DNA of 64,000 nt, taken from the NCBI GenBank assembly GCA_963782495.1, contig CAWAJU010000015.1, positions 1 to 64,000 on the forward strand, read 5' to 3'. A model generated the notes under the pieces. It was not told the origin of the DNA and did not search any database. It worked only from the letters and a program-made list of their open reading frames with translations. This document shows, one piece after another, positions 24,906 through 32,004 of the stretch (within the stretch, counting starts at the first letter, position 1; every line of letters begins with the position of its first letter). The translations under genes were made by a program, and so were the position numbers. The DNA comes from DASQBT01 sp963782495. Lineage in GTDB: Bacteria > Pseudomonadota > Gammaproteobacteria > Burkholderiales > Thiobacillaceae.

Positions 24906-26081
24906 ATGAAGGAATACAACTACGTGATTGTCGGTGGCGGCATGACTGCGGATGCCGCCGTGAGCGGAATCCGCGAACGCGACCCGAACGGAACGATCGC
25001 TGTGCTGAGTGACGAGAAACATCCGCCCTACGACCGCCCGCCCCTGTCGAAGAAATTGTGGACCGGTGCGCCGGTCGATTCCATCTGGCGCAAGACCCGG
25101 GAAGCCAGGGCCGACCTGGTTCTCGACACCCGCGCGACTGAGGGTGACCCTGGCGCGAGAACCATTACCGACAAGCGCGGCGAGGTCTACCACTATGACA
25201 AGCTGCTGCTTGCCACCGGGGGCGCGCCGCGCCGCCTGCCGTTTGCCGACGACGGAGTGATCTACTTCCGCACCCTGGATGATTACCAGCGTCTGCGAGC
25301 GCTGGCCGACAGGAAAGCCGAATTCATCGTCATCGGGGGCGGCTTCATTGGTTCGGAAATTGCCGCCGCGCTGGCGCTCAATGGCTTCAAGGTCGCGCTG
25401 GTCTTTCCCGGCAGCGCGATCGGCGCACGAATTTATCCGCCCAGGCTGGCCAGCTTTCTCAACGACTACTTTCGTGAAAAGGGCGTCCAGGTCCTAAGCG
25501 GCGAAAAAGTCAGTGGACTGGAAAAGAAGGGCGAGCGCTACGCCGTCAGCACCGAAAGCGGCGCGACCTTGTCCGCCGATGCGGTGATTGCCGGACTGGG
25601 CATCGAGCCCGAGATTGGCCTGGCCACGTCACTAGGACTCAAGATCGATAACGGCATCGTGGTCGACGAGCAACTGCGCGCGGCCCCCGACATCTACGCC
25701 GCCGGCGATGTCGCCAATTTCTACAGCTCACCGCTGGGCATGCGCCGCCGCGTCGAACACGAGGACAACGCCAACACCATGGGCGCGATGGCCGGAAGAA
25801 ACATGGCCGGTGCGGCGGAAGAATATGACCACCTGCCCTACTTCTATTCCGACCTGTTCGACCTGGGCTACGAAGCCGTGGGTGAATTCGGCACCGGCAT
25901 GGACATCGTCGAGGACTGGCAAGAGCTGTTCCGCAAGGGAGTGGTTTATTACCTGAGGGCAGGGAAAGTGCGCGGTGTGTTGCTGTGGAATACCTGGGAC
26001 CAGGTTGACGCCGCACGCCGCCTGATCAGCGCCGGTGACACCTACAGCGCGTCCGCCCTGATCGGACGGATACACGACTAG
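24906..26081 (+). CDS. FAD/NAD(P)-dependent ferredoxin-reductase-like protein
   Basis: A 391-residue flavoprotein of the pyridine nucleotide-disulfide family, closest in plan to rubredoxin/ferredoxin reductases and apoptosis-inducing-factor-like enzymes. FAD fold at the start: YVIVGGGMTADAAV. A PPYDRPPLSKK loop near residues 40-51 is typical of this branch. The NAD-binding fold FIVIGGGFIGSEIAAAL is near 139-155 and the second FAD contact YAAGDVANFY near 262-271. No redox-active CxxC is present, as expected for this branch. It should pass electrons from NAD(P)H to a small redox protein, but none lies next to it. A GAGGAG site lies about 10 nt before the ATG. Confidence 0.86.
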   Translation: MKEYNYVIVGGGMTADAAVSGIRERDPNGTIAVLSDEKHPPYDRPPLSKKLWTGAPVDSIWRKTREARADLVLDTRATEGDPGARTITDKRGEVYHYDKLLLATGGAPRRLPFADDGVIYFRTLDDYQRLRALADRKAEFIVIGGGFIGSEIAAALALNGFKVALVFPGSAIGARIYPPRLASFLNDYFREKGVQVLSGEKVSGLEKKGERYAVSTESGATLSADAVIAGLGIEPEIGLATSLGLKIDNGIVVDEQLRAAPDIYAAGDVANFYSSPLGMRRRVEHEDNANTMGAMAGRNMAGAAEEYDHLPYFYSDLFDLGYEAVGEFGTGMDIVEDWQELFRKGVVYYLRAGKVRGVLLWNTWDQVDAARRLISAGDTYSASALIGRIHD

Positions 26082-26125
26082 CGGCCAGGCAGGCGGTATC
26101 CCATCGAGCACCCGACGCGGCCCGG

Positions 26126-26548
26126 CTAGATCCCGGCTTTCGCGTGCTCCTGCGCTTCAATGAAGGCCTTGCGAAATTCCATCGGCTCGGAAATGCCGGG
26201 AATGGGCGCCTGCGGCGTCCCGGCGCCGGCAATGATCAAGGTGCCAAAGTTGAACATGCGCCCGAGAATTTCCTGGTCGACCTGTATGCTTTCGACCTTG
26301 TTGATGTTGATTTCAACCGTGCTGCGGCGTATGAAGCCGAATTTGACGATGACGCGCTTGGTCGTGATTGCAAGCTCGGTGGTCTTGTACCTGACCCAGG
26401 CCTTGATCAGGAAGATGAGGCCGATTCCGACCACCGGCAGCAGGACGATCCCAAGGACAATGAGATGCGATAGCGACCAAAGGCTGATATGCCCAAGGTA
26501 GACGATCTTCTCGTCCCTGACCAATGCGCCTTCAACATAACTCGTCAT
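26126..26548 (-). CDS. Bacterial PH-domain (bPH2/DUF304) membrane protein
   Basis: A 140-residue protein with two short membrane helices (about residues 24-52) followed by a bacterial pleckstrin-homology domain, seen in the pattern TTELAITTKRVIVKFGFIRR, then INKVESIQVDQEILGRMFNFGTL condensed as the VESIQVDQ and LGRxxNFGTL motifs. Relatives such as YdbT-type proteins sit in the inner membrane, and their role is poorly known. It stands alone, convergent with the flavin reductase gene. Confidence 0.85.
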   Translation of the reverse strand: MTSYVEGALVRDEKIVYLGHISLWSLSHLIVLGIVLLPVVGIGLIFLIKAWVRYKTTELAITTKRVIVKFGFIRRSTVEININKVESIQVDQEILGRMFNFGTLIIAGAGTPQAPIPGISEPMEFRKAFIEAQEHAKAGI

Positions 26549-26695
26549 GCGGGTTCCTGGGTTGTCGGACGAACTTGTGTCTCATCCTGGCGCATCCGTT
26601 GTAGTCGACGAAGCTCAGCCGCCACCTCGCATATCCCAAGCGTCAAAACTATCGACCAGTTTCCTCGCTTCCCGAGGAGTCCATATCAGGCGGGG

Positions 26696-26947
26696 TTAAG
26701 CACCAGAACGCAAAGGAAATTCACTGGGGTTGCGTATGGAATCAACTGACAGATCAACATCAATAAGCGGCCAGTAGAGATGATCGGGCGTTGGCCATTC
26801 AATCCTGGAGATTTCTTCGATGGTCGCTTTCTTGAACCAAGGAAATTCCGAGTAAGGAACAAACAACTCCTCATCGTCCAAGAGAATCCAGAAGCCCTTG
26901 TTTGAAACCAGCGAAACTTCGATTTCCGAAGTGGACGTGCCAAGCAT
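26696..26947 (-). CDS. DUF2442 domain protein
   Basis: An 83-residue protein with the DUF2442 pattern: a strand pair with GFWILLDDEELFVPYSEFPWF, then IEWPTPDHLYWPLIDVDLS. The family is small and commonly encoded next to DUF4160 genes, as here, in what is often treated as a toxin-antitoxin-like pair. The biochemical role is not established. It overlaps the DUF4160 reading frame by 77 nt, an unusually long overlap. Confidence 0.83.
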   Translation of the reverse strand: MLGTSTSEIEVSLVSNKGFWILLDDEELFVPYSEFPWFKKATIEEISRIEWPTPDHLYWPLIDVDLSVDSIRNPSEFPLRSGA

Positions 26948-27158
26948 TTAGAATCTCCTCGTAGTGATCCTGAACCAGAGACAATGCCTCACTGGCTTGC
27001 TTCTGTGAGAGCCCTTGATTCATGGCAAGTTCAACCTGGGGTTTCAACCAGAATTTTGCCTCCCCATCCGTGTGAGACACATCGATATGCATGCGCGGTT
27101 CTTCCCGAGAGAAGAAGAAGAATCCAAAAGCGCCGTGACGAAAGACGGTTGGAGCCAT
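26871..27158 (-). CDS. DUF4160 domain protein
   Basis: A 95-residue protein. ATG 27158 is chosen because the family begins at MAPTVFRHGAFGFFFFSREE, with the conserved RMHIDVSHTDGEAKFWL following. The C-terminal extension after NAWHVHFGN (about 17 residues) is read inside the downstream DUF2442 gene. DUF4160 and DUF2442 genes often travel together in accessory regions, possibly as a toxin-antitoxin module; which partner would be toxic is unknown. Confidence 0.83.
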   Translation of the reverse strand: MAPTVFRHGAFGFFFFSREEPRMHIDVSHTDGEAKFWLKPQVELAMNQGLSQKQASEALSLVQDHYEEILNAWHVHFGNRSFAGFKQGLLDSLGR

Positions 27159-27255
27159 AACCAAATCATAGCAGTCCTGACTTATTGGCGGCGCCTCCAA
27201 ACGCATGGCTTATGCAGGCGCGGCGCGAGCGGCCAACTCAGAGGCCGCCGCGCAA

Positions 27256-27567
27256 CTACAGCACGCGGTAGATGTCCCAGCGGCTGGTCCCGGAAACCAC
27301 ATGGGGCTCCAGATTTTTGCTCCATTGCTTGTGCGCTTCTATCGTCGCAAGTTTTTCCCAGGCCTGGTTGAGTTCGTTGAGGTCCTGGATAACATGTTCG
27401 GCCTGTATGGTCGCCTCCAGCGCGCCGATCGAGCCGGTCAGCAAACGCGTCTTGTCGGCACTGAACCCGACCTGCGGCGCAATCTCGCGCAACCAGCCCT
27501 GCATCAGGTCGATCACATTCTGTTTGTAGCCGAACTTCGCATCGATGCTCCAACGGGCAACCATCAT
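27256..27567 (-). CDS. Small conserved protein, possible dimeric alpha/beta-barrel fold
   Basis: A 103-residue protein with a good GAGGAG site 7 nt before the ATG. The sequence begins MMVARWSIDAKFGYKQNVID and alternates strands and helices with a C-terminal strand ending RWDIYRVL, as in NIPSNAP or antibiotic-monooxygenase-like proteins. I cannot name a family with confidence. It lies next to an attC-like half-site (27640-27690), in line with a cassette gene. Confidence 0.6.
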   Translation of the reverse strand: MMVARWSIDAKFGYKQNVIDLMQGWLREIAPQVGFSADKTRLLTGSIGALEATIQAEHVIQDLNELNQAWEKLATIEAHKQWSKNLEPHVVSGTSRWDIYRVL

Positions 27568-27700
27568 GATTTATCTCCTCAAGTGTTACGGAAGATGGCG
27601 TGACCAGTACTACTGCTTGTCACGCCTCGCAGTTCGTCAGGCCCCACATTCGAGTTGAGCGGCCGGTCCCGGTAAGCGAAGCGAAGGACTCGAATGACGG

Positions 27701-27966
27701 GATGGGATACCCTCGTTTTGTTTAGCCCTTTCGGCGGCACGGGTCTTCAGGAAAATGAGAATCTGTCTGCAACGCAAGGAATCCGAGATGCATGCTACTC
27801 CCGTTGCCGTTGACCTGGCAAAGAGCGTGTTTCAACTGGCTGTGGCTGATTCCGGCTGGAGTGTGATCGAGCCCTGTCGGCTGACGCCTACGCCGTTTGA
27901 ACGCCGGTTTCGAATCCGGGAAGTGGCCTATCATTCATGAGGACTGCGTACGTGGGCACTTTGATC
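27701..27966 (+). mobile_element. IS110-family remnant 1 (left end plus first codons of transposase)
   Basis: A piece of about 266 bp that aligns along its length with the second remnant at 29507-29781. It starts with GATGGGATACCCTCGTTTTG, the usual look of an IS110-family left end. It encodes the first 50 residues of the transposase (27788-27940, MHATPVAVDLAKSVFQLAV), including the first catalytic Asp of the DEDD fold. The frame then stops and the remaining 300 codons are absent. The shared 3' boundary (TTTGATC) suggests both copies come from the same deleted form. Confidence 0.75.
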
Positions 27967-27978
27967 TCGGTAAGGCGA

Positions 27979-28506
27979 TCAGAGCGGCACCCCTCCATGA
28001 GTGTGCTTGCGCCACTGATACTCGCGCCAGATCAAAAATACCACTACCAGGTCAAAGACTGTCAGAAGCACAAGCCATATCGAATGAGTGTGCGTGTAAC
28101 GGTAACATTGGTAGGCGATGAAGACGCCTAGAAACCAAAGCGACAGCGGATAGGCCCAAAGTTTGTTTCGCAACAGGCCTGCCACCAGGAAAAGCTTGAC
28201 CAGGCCGTGAATGACCAAATAGGCGCCCGCAAAGACCCTGGTATCCGCGGAAAAGTGGTGGATCGCACTGCCGAGGTAGTTCGCAATTCGATCTTCAGGA
28301 TCTTCTGCCAGTTCAGGGGCCGTAAGAAAGAATACGAAGGAGTCGATGAGCTTCTGAGTGACGAACAGAACAAGAAGACCGCCTACAGTCTCCACCAAAC
28401 CAGCCACCCCCTTGATCCACACGCTGAAGAGAAAGAGCGTGTGTTCAACTTTCCTATCGTCAAAGCCTTTCATTTGGAGCGGGACAATACGTAACGTTGC
28501 CTGCAC
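27979..28506 (-). CDS. DUF2127 membrane protein
   Basis: A 175-residue (or 164-residue) protein with four hydrophobic helices and the DUF2127 pattern: FSVWIKGVAGLVETVGGLL early, HGLVKLFLVAGLLRNKLWAYP in the middle (shown here as its HGLVKLFLVAGLL core), and a last helix before a basic tail. Function unknown. The first possible start is GTG 28506; ATG 28473 (MKGFDDRK) is more usual for the family, but neither has a strong ribosome site. It is a single-gene unit in the accessory cluster. Confidence 0.75.
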   Translation of the reverse strand: MQATLRIVPLQMKGFDDRKVEHTLFLFSVWIKGVAGLVETVGGLLVLFVTQKLIDSFVFFLTAPELAEDPEDRIANYLGSAIHHFSADTRVFAGAYLVIHGLVKLFLVAGLLRNKLWAYPLSLWFLGVFIAYQCYRYTHTHSIWLVLLTVFDLVVVFLIWREYQWRKHTHGGVPL

Positions 28507-28560
28507 CCATCCCGCGGATGCAGGCGAAGCCGGCTGCAGCGGGTCCGGTTGGCCAGCGAA

Positions 28561-28923
28561 TCAGGCCGCAATCCAGGCTTCGGCGTCAGCAAGCTCATCG
28601 CTGGAGAAGACCTTGACCGGACACGGCATTGCAAATCCAAACATGCGCGTCGCGCTGGCGATCCAGTTGTGGTCTGTGACGACTGCGATCCGCTCCCATG
28701 CCCGCATGTGCGCGACGCCGATCTTCAGATCATCCCACATCGCACCGGCGGTGAACCCGGTGAACTGCGGACCTATTTGATAAAGCATTCGAATCCGGTC
28801 GTGCTTTTTCAGCGCAACATCGATAGCCGGGATGAGGATGGTCTCATAGTCCGCAGCAGTGACCTGGCCGTAAGCAGAGATGCCGACGACATGATCAGGA
28901 AGATTTGGCAACAGTTCGATCAT
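28561..28923 (-). CDS. SpoIIAA-like (STAS/SEC14-type) protein
   Basis: A 120-residue cytosolic protein. It matches the family annotated as STAS/SEC14 or SpoIIAA-like: MIELLPNLPDHVVGISAYGQ at the start, then TAADYETILIPAID, the RMLYQIG strand and the MWDDLKIGVAH helix, ending with WIASATRMFGFAMP. The role is unknown; members occur singly in many proteobacteria. AAGGAAA lies 9 nt before ATG 28923. An attC-like site separates it from the DUF1801 gene upstream. Confidence 0.78.
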   Translation of the reverse strand: MIELLPNLPDHVVGISAYGQVTAADYETILIPAIDVALKKHDRIRMLYQIGPQFTGFTAGAMWDDLKIGVAHMRAWERIAVVTDHNWIASATRMFGFAMPCPVKVFSSDELADAEAWIAA

Positions 28924-28990
28924 GGGAAGTTTCCTTTCTATCAAATGAATGGCCCATGGCCATGAATTCCGCGCCGCTGCCGCGTGGGGC

Positions 28991-29062
28991 GGCCGACGTT
29001 GGAATTCGGCAGACGGCAATAATCGCAGCTTTTTGACGCTTTGCCGGAATAAGTTGTTAGGC
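28991..29062 (-). repeat. attC-like integron recombination site (degenerate)
   Basis: Downstream of the DUF1801 stop the minus strand reads GCCTAAC (exact RYYYAAC core, 29056-29062). The opposite arm 72 bp on reads TGCCGAATTCCAACG then GTCGGCC, an altered GTTRRRY. The two arms are imperfectly complementary around TTCCGGC/GCCGAA. Position, size and core fit attC; the damaged second core lowers confidence. Confidence 0.45.
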
Positions 29063-29082
29063 AGGCATTTCGCAGTGGAGTT

Positions 29083-29430
29083 TCACTTGTGCTCATACTC
29101 CTGGTGCAATGCGACAGCCACGCGGCCGATGAGATCAATGGGCAGCGGTTGATCGAGCGGGAAGGACAGATTGCCTTTCTCGTTTCGGTACGGCGAGAGT
29201 TCCTTGACGAGCGCGGCATCCTGGGTAACGGGCGGGTAAATTCCAATGTGCTTCTTGAACGCCGCGAAATAGAAGAAGACGCGCCTTTTCCTGAACGCGG
29301 GCATGTTGTAACTGATGCAGCGCGATGCATCGGGCAGCAAGGTCTCGACCTTTGCCTGGATGGAAGCCAACAGCGGCTGCACGTCGGGCGAGACAGTTTT
29401 GAAATACGCTTCATGCGACGAGAACGTCAT
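29083..29430 (-). CDS. DUF1801 (YdhG/YjbR-like) family protein
   Basis: A 115-residue protein starting at ATG 29430 (MTFSSHEAYFKTVSPDVQPL), with GGGAGG 6-10 nt upstream. It shows the DUF1801 pattern: a repeat of YISxxPxxxQ-like start, CISYNMPAFRKRRVFFYFAAFK, and KHIGIYPP. These small cytosolic proteins have a phosphoribosyl-like iron-related fold in some annotations, but their role is unknown. Typical of mobile cassettes and accessory regions. Confidence 0.8.
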   Translation of the reverse strand: MTFSSHEAYFKTVSPDVQPLLASIQAKVETLLPDASRCISYNMPAFRKRRVFFYFAAFKKHIGIYPPVTQDAALVKELSPYRNEKGNLSFPLDQPLPIDLIGRVAVALHQEYEHK

Positions 29431-29506
29431 GCGTTCCTCCCGATTTGCACAACGCGCGAGTTCAGGGACGCGAAGCCAGCTTGCCGGCGGAGCGTCCTCC
29501 TTGACT

Positions 29507-29781
29507 GATGGGATGGACTTCCCTCGTTTTGTGGGGTCTTGGTTGGCGTCACTGGTCTTCATGGGGATGGGGGCCAGTTGTCTTCAACGAAAGGGGTCAC
29601 CAATGAATGCTACTCCCGTTGCAGTTGACCTCGCAAAGAGCGCGTTTCAACTGGCTGTGGCTGATTCCGACTGGAGCGTGATCGAGGCCTGCCGGTTGAC
29701 GGCTGCCCGGTTTGGACGCTCGATTCAGAACTGGGAAGTTGCCCATCGTTCACAAGGAATGTGTGCCTGGCCCCTTTGATC
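29507..29781 (+). mobile_element. IS110-family remnant 2, lying between two half attC-like arms
   Basis: The paralogue of the remnant at 27701-27966. It begins GATGGGATGGACTTCCCTCG and keeps the transposase start (29603 onward, MNATPVAVDLAKSAFQLAV, about 58 codons), with the rest of the gene missing. On its left (about 29444-29495) and right (about 29785-29823) are sequences that resemble the two arms of an attC site, so the element seems to have entered an attC. IS110-family members of the IS1111 group are known to target attC sites. Confidence 0.72.
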
Positions 29782-29817
29782 CGGCCCGTCAGGGCGGCGC
29801 GCGCCTGCAGCAAATTG

Positions 29818-30432
29818 TTAGCCGCTGGCGCTCATTAATATTTGCGACCTTTCCCTCATGAAGTCAGGGGCTGATGGCGAAGAAAATAGCACAACGGCCT
29901 GCTTAGCGTTCGCGCACGAAACAGACCTCCAACCCAGGTCTGAGAATGCTTCGCCAACGATCTCCTGCGGCTGAATAAGAGATGCTCGGGTTCTCGTTAC
30001 GTATATGAGCAGATCCAGTTCGCCCGTCGACGTCTCATATAACTTGCGACTAGCCAATTCCCCAGCCTTTTCAAGAACGAGCCGGTAGATGCTGGCGACC
30101 GGTGGTACATCACGGACATCCACGATCGGAGATACCTCATCAAGGGACTTGGCCGCCCTTATAGAGTTGTATGCATCCTTGTACATCTTCCCTCGCCGCA
30201 GGTCAGGGTCGGTCAGTTCCTTGACCTGGAAGAATGCGCTGCGGAAACGAACATCCGCTTTATTGTGTTGTTCAAGAGAGTGGAGCTCATCCGCCTGATA
30301 TCTTACATCTAGAACAGATAGGAATTGAGAGACGACCCAACGTTCTCTTTCTTCCTTCTTTGCATTGGAGAACCACTCAACGTTTTCCCACGCCGACTTC
30401 AGAAGGTGGTCAAGGGTTTGGCGGTCATCCAT
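29818..30432 (-). CDS. DUF1780 family putative endonuclease
   Basis: A 204-residue protein matching DUF1780, which is annotated as a putative endonuclease. The N-terminus DDRQTLDHLLKSAWENVEWF and the ERERWVVSQFL helix are typical. The core motif pair ADVRFRSAFFQVKELTD holds the D-x(n)-(E/Q)-x-K arrangement of restriction-like nucleases (D60, Q69/K71 region), and two further helices follow. In relatives the second acidic residue is usually Glu in VKEIL; here Gln precedes VK, so activity is uncertain. It is preceded on its own strand by a good attC site and followed by the attC half-site at its stop codon. Confidence 0.75.
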   Translation of the reverse strand: MDDRQTLDHLLKSAWENVEWFSNAKKEERERWVVSQFLSVLDVRYQADELHSLEQHNKADVRFRSAFFQVKELTDPDLRRGKMYKDAYNSIRAAKSLDEVSPIVDVRDVPPVASIYRLVLEKAGELASRKLYETSTGELDLLIYVTRTRASLIQPQEIVGEAFSDLGWRSVSCANAKQAVVLFSSPSAPDFMRERSQILMSASG

Positions 30433-30454
30433 GTACGCACTCCTTTGACACAGC

Positions 30455-30536
30455 GGCTAACTCATATTTAGCCGCGGCCCTGCCCGAGGCGCGAAGCGGC
30501 GGAGGCAGGGACGTCGGCCAGAACCTGTTGTTAGGC
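30455..30536 (-). repeat. attC-like integron recombination site
   Basis: An 82-bp element between two leftward genes. On the minus strand it begins with GCCTAAC (exact RYYYAAC core) and ends with GTTAGCC (one mismatch to GTTRRRY). Inner arms pair imperfectly (GTTCTGGCCG with CGGCTAAAT) and there is a perfect 7-bp stem CCCTGCC/GGCAGGG around the loop. Core spacing, arm pairing and the gene-site-gene order are those of attC. Confidence 0.62.
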
Positions 30537-30540
30537 GCAG

Positions 30541-31014
30541 CTATGAACACTTTGGTCCGGCGATGACGGCGTGCGCCGCCTTGAGACCGGTGAGATCTAT
30601 GTCTTCGTCTATTATGGTATGTAGAACAGTTAGCACCTCAACACGAAGTCGCTTTGAAGAGACTAACTCGCTGAACTCTTGCTCATTCATGGAAAGGCTG
30701 CCGCTTTCTTTTTCAATATCACTTGCCAACCTCATTTCATGTGGTGGTAGGCCATCAAAACGGAGAGTGACCGAACTTGTACCACCCCTGCCAGCGTAGT
30801 CGATGTAGAAGTTTCCTTGATTTAGCTGAACGTCACGCCGCTTTCCGTAGTACCCCGTGCATGTTCTCTTGTCCGACATTGGATCTCTACTTTGGCGAAC
30901 GCTCCACTTTCCACTCTTGAAGATGACAGGCTGATTGTCAGGTGCTCGGGCATTTGCGGCAGACATGGGAGACATAGCAATAAGGATCGCGAGTACTGCC
31001 ACAAGTAGTTTCAT
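30541..31014 (-). CDS. Exported small protein of unknown function
   Basis: A 157-residue protein whose start at ATG 31014 is supported by GGAG 8 nt upstream and by a signal peptide (MKLLVAVLAILIAMSPMSAANA). The mature part begins around ARAPDNQPV and contains a pair of Cys in the KRTCTGYYG segment and at the C-terminus (GPKCS), so one disulfide is possible. I do not recognise the family. It is followed directly by an attC-like site, so it may be a cassette gene. Confidence 0.65.
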   Translation of the reverse strand: MKLLVAVLAILIAMSPMSAANARAPDNQPVIFKSGKWSVRQSRDPMSDKRTCTGYYGKRRDVQLNQGNFYIDYAGRGGTSSVTLRFDGLPPHEMRLASDIEKESGSLSMNEQEFSELVSSKRLRVEVLTVLHTIIDEDIDLTGLKAAHAVIAGPKCS

Positions 31015-31088
31015 CACGCGTCTCCGAATGGGCAAGCAATGTGGAACAATCAAAGGGGCCGTGGTCAATTTAACTTTGATCCGGCAAA

Positions 31089-31397
31089 TCAAGCCGCCTG
31101 TTCCATCGGCGACACGTCCTGATTAATGCGCGCGCCATTCTCGGCCAGCGCGATTTTCATGTCGTAGTCGGATTGCAGGCCCAGCCAGAATTCTGCGCTG
31201 GTGCCGAAATAGCGTGCCAGACGCAAAGCCGTGTCTGCCGTGACGGTGCGACGCTCGCGCACGATGTCGTTGATGCGCGGTGCAGGTACGCGCAAGGCCA
31301 TGGCGAGCGCGTGGGCGGACAGTCCCAGGGGAATCATGAACTCTTCCCGCAGTATTTCGCCCGGATGGATGGGGCGCATTCCATTGATGATCGTCAT
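31089..31397 (-). CDS. higA: HigA-type antitoxin
   Basis: A 102-residue helix-turn-helix protein of the HigA/VapI addiction-module family. Typical features are the N-terminal MRPIHPGEILREEFMIPLGL, the HTH segment around ALAMALRVPAPRINDIVRERR, and the TADTALRLARYFGTSAEFWL ending (AEFWLGLQSDYD). It would neutralise the HigB toxin and repress the operon. It follows the toxin gene by 12 nt, the toxin-first order characteristic of higBA. Confidence 0.92.
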   Translation of the reverse strand: MTIINGMRPIHPGEILREEFMIPLGLSAHALAMALRVPAPRINDIVRERRTVTADTALRLARYFGTSAEFWLGLQSDYDMKIALAENGARINQDVSPMEQAA

Positions 31398-31409
31398 TTT
31401 GGCCTCCGT

Positions 31410-31688
31410 TCAGTGGTAATCGACGATTTCGACCTCAAAAGCATTGCCATTCTCGAATCGAAAGCAAACGCGCCATTGGTCGTTGATGCGTATGCTCCAC
31501 GTTCCCTTGCGGTCGCCTTTCAGTTTTTCCAACCGGTTCTGCGGCGGGATGCGCAGGTCTTCGATGCGCGCGGCACGGTGCAGCATCTGCAACTTCCGTT
31601 CGGCGACCATCCTGAAATTCACGAAACGCCTCACCGCCTTGCCAGCAAACAATGCCTGGGTTTCCGTGCATTTGAAGGACTGAATCAT
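31410..31688 (-). CDS. higB: HigB-type (RelE/ParE fold) toxin
   Basis: A 92-residue toxin of the HigB family, ribosome-dependent mRNA interferases. It starts MIQSFKCTETQALFAG and has the core IPPQNRLEKLKGDRKGTWSIRINDQWR (condensed: PPxNRLExLKGDRxGxWSIRIN). The C-terminal RVCFRFENGNAFEVEIVDYH strand pair is also typical, with the catalytic-type Arg and Asn residues present. Encoded with HigA, forming a type II toxin-antitoxin module in the accessory region. Confidence 0.93.
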   Translation of the reverse strand: MIQSFKCTETQALFAGKAVRRFVNFRMVAERKLQMLHRAARIEDLRIPPQNRLEKLKGDRKGTWSIRINDQWRVCFRFENGNAFEVEIVDYH

Positions 31689-32004
31689 TTACGGAAAATA
31701 TATAACACAACACGTTAAACTTCAAGCAGTATGAGGTAAGCATCCGGTGTGTCGGCGCCTCTGGGCTAGGGATCTTGCGGCGTCTTGCCGGGCGCTTGCC
31801 AACATCTGTTGACAAGCGAAGTCATCGAAGCCGTTTGCCCGCATTGATGAGCACATCTTTTACGTCACCGTAACCCAGGCCCTTGCGCCAAGACCTGAAT
31901 CCGCGCTGCAAACCCACCTCCCCGTGCATGTGCTATCAATGACATACAGCCCGGCGATCTGTCGAGGCCGGAAAAGGGTTAAGAATTGATGGCAAGGAGA
32001 GATC
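31689..32004. other. Intergenic region upstream of higBA and DUF5996
   Basis: A 316-bp divergent gap. An AT-rich stretch just upstream of higB (about 31690-31735) probably contains its promoter and HigA operator, but no exact palindrome was seen. No gene was recognised. Confidence 0.45.

Noticed and set aside
27159..27255. A further attC site between the DUF4160 gene and the gene at 27256
   Set aside because: GTTTGGAGGC does not fit GTTRRRY and no complementary RYYYAAC arm was found.
28507..28560. attC site between the STAS-like and DUF2127 genes
   Set aside because: There is an inverted repeat (CCCGC...GCGGG) but neither core sequence is present; it may be a simple hairpin or terminator.
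31015..31088. Inverted repeat ATCAAAG/CTTTGAT as an attC or terminator
   Set aside because: The arms are only 7 bp with a long unpaired middle, and no T-run or core site follows.
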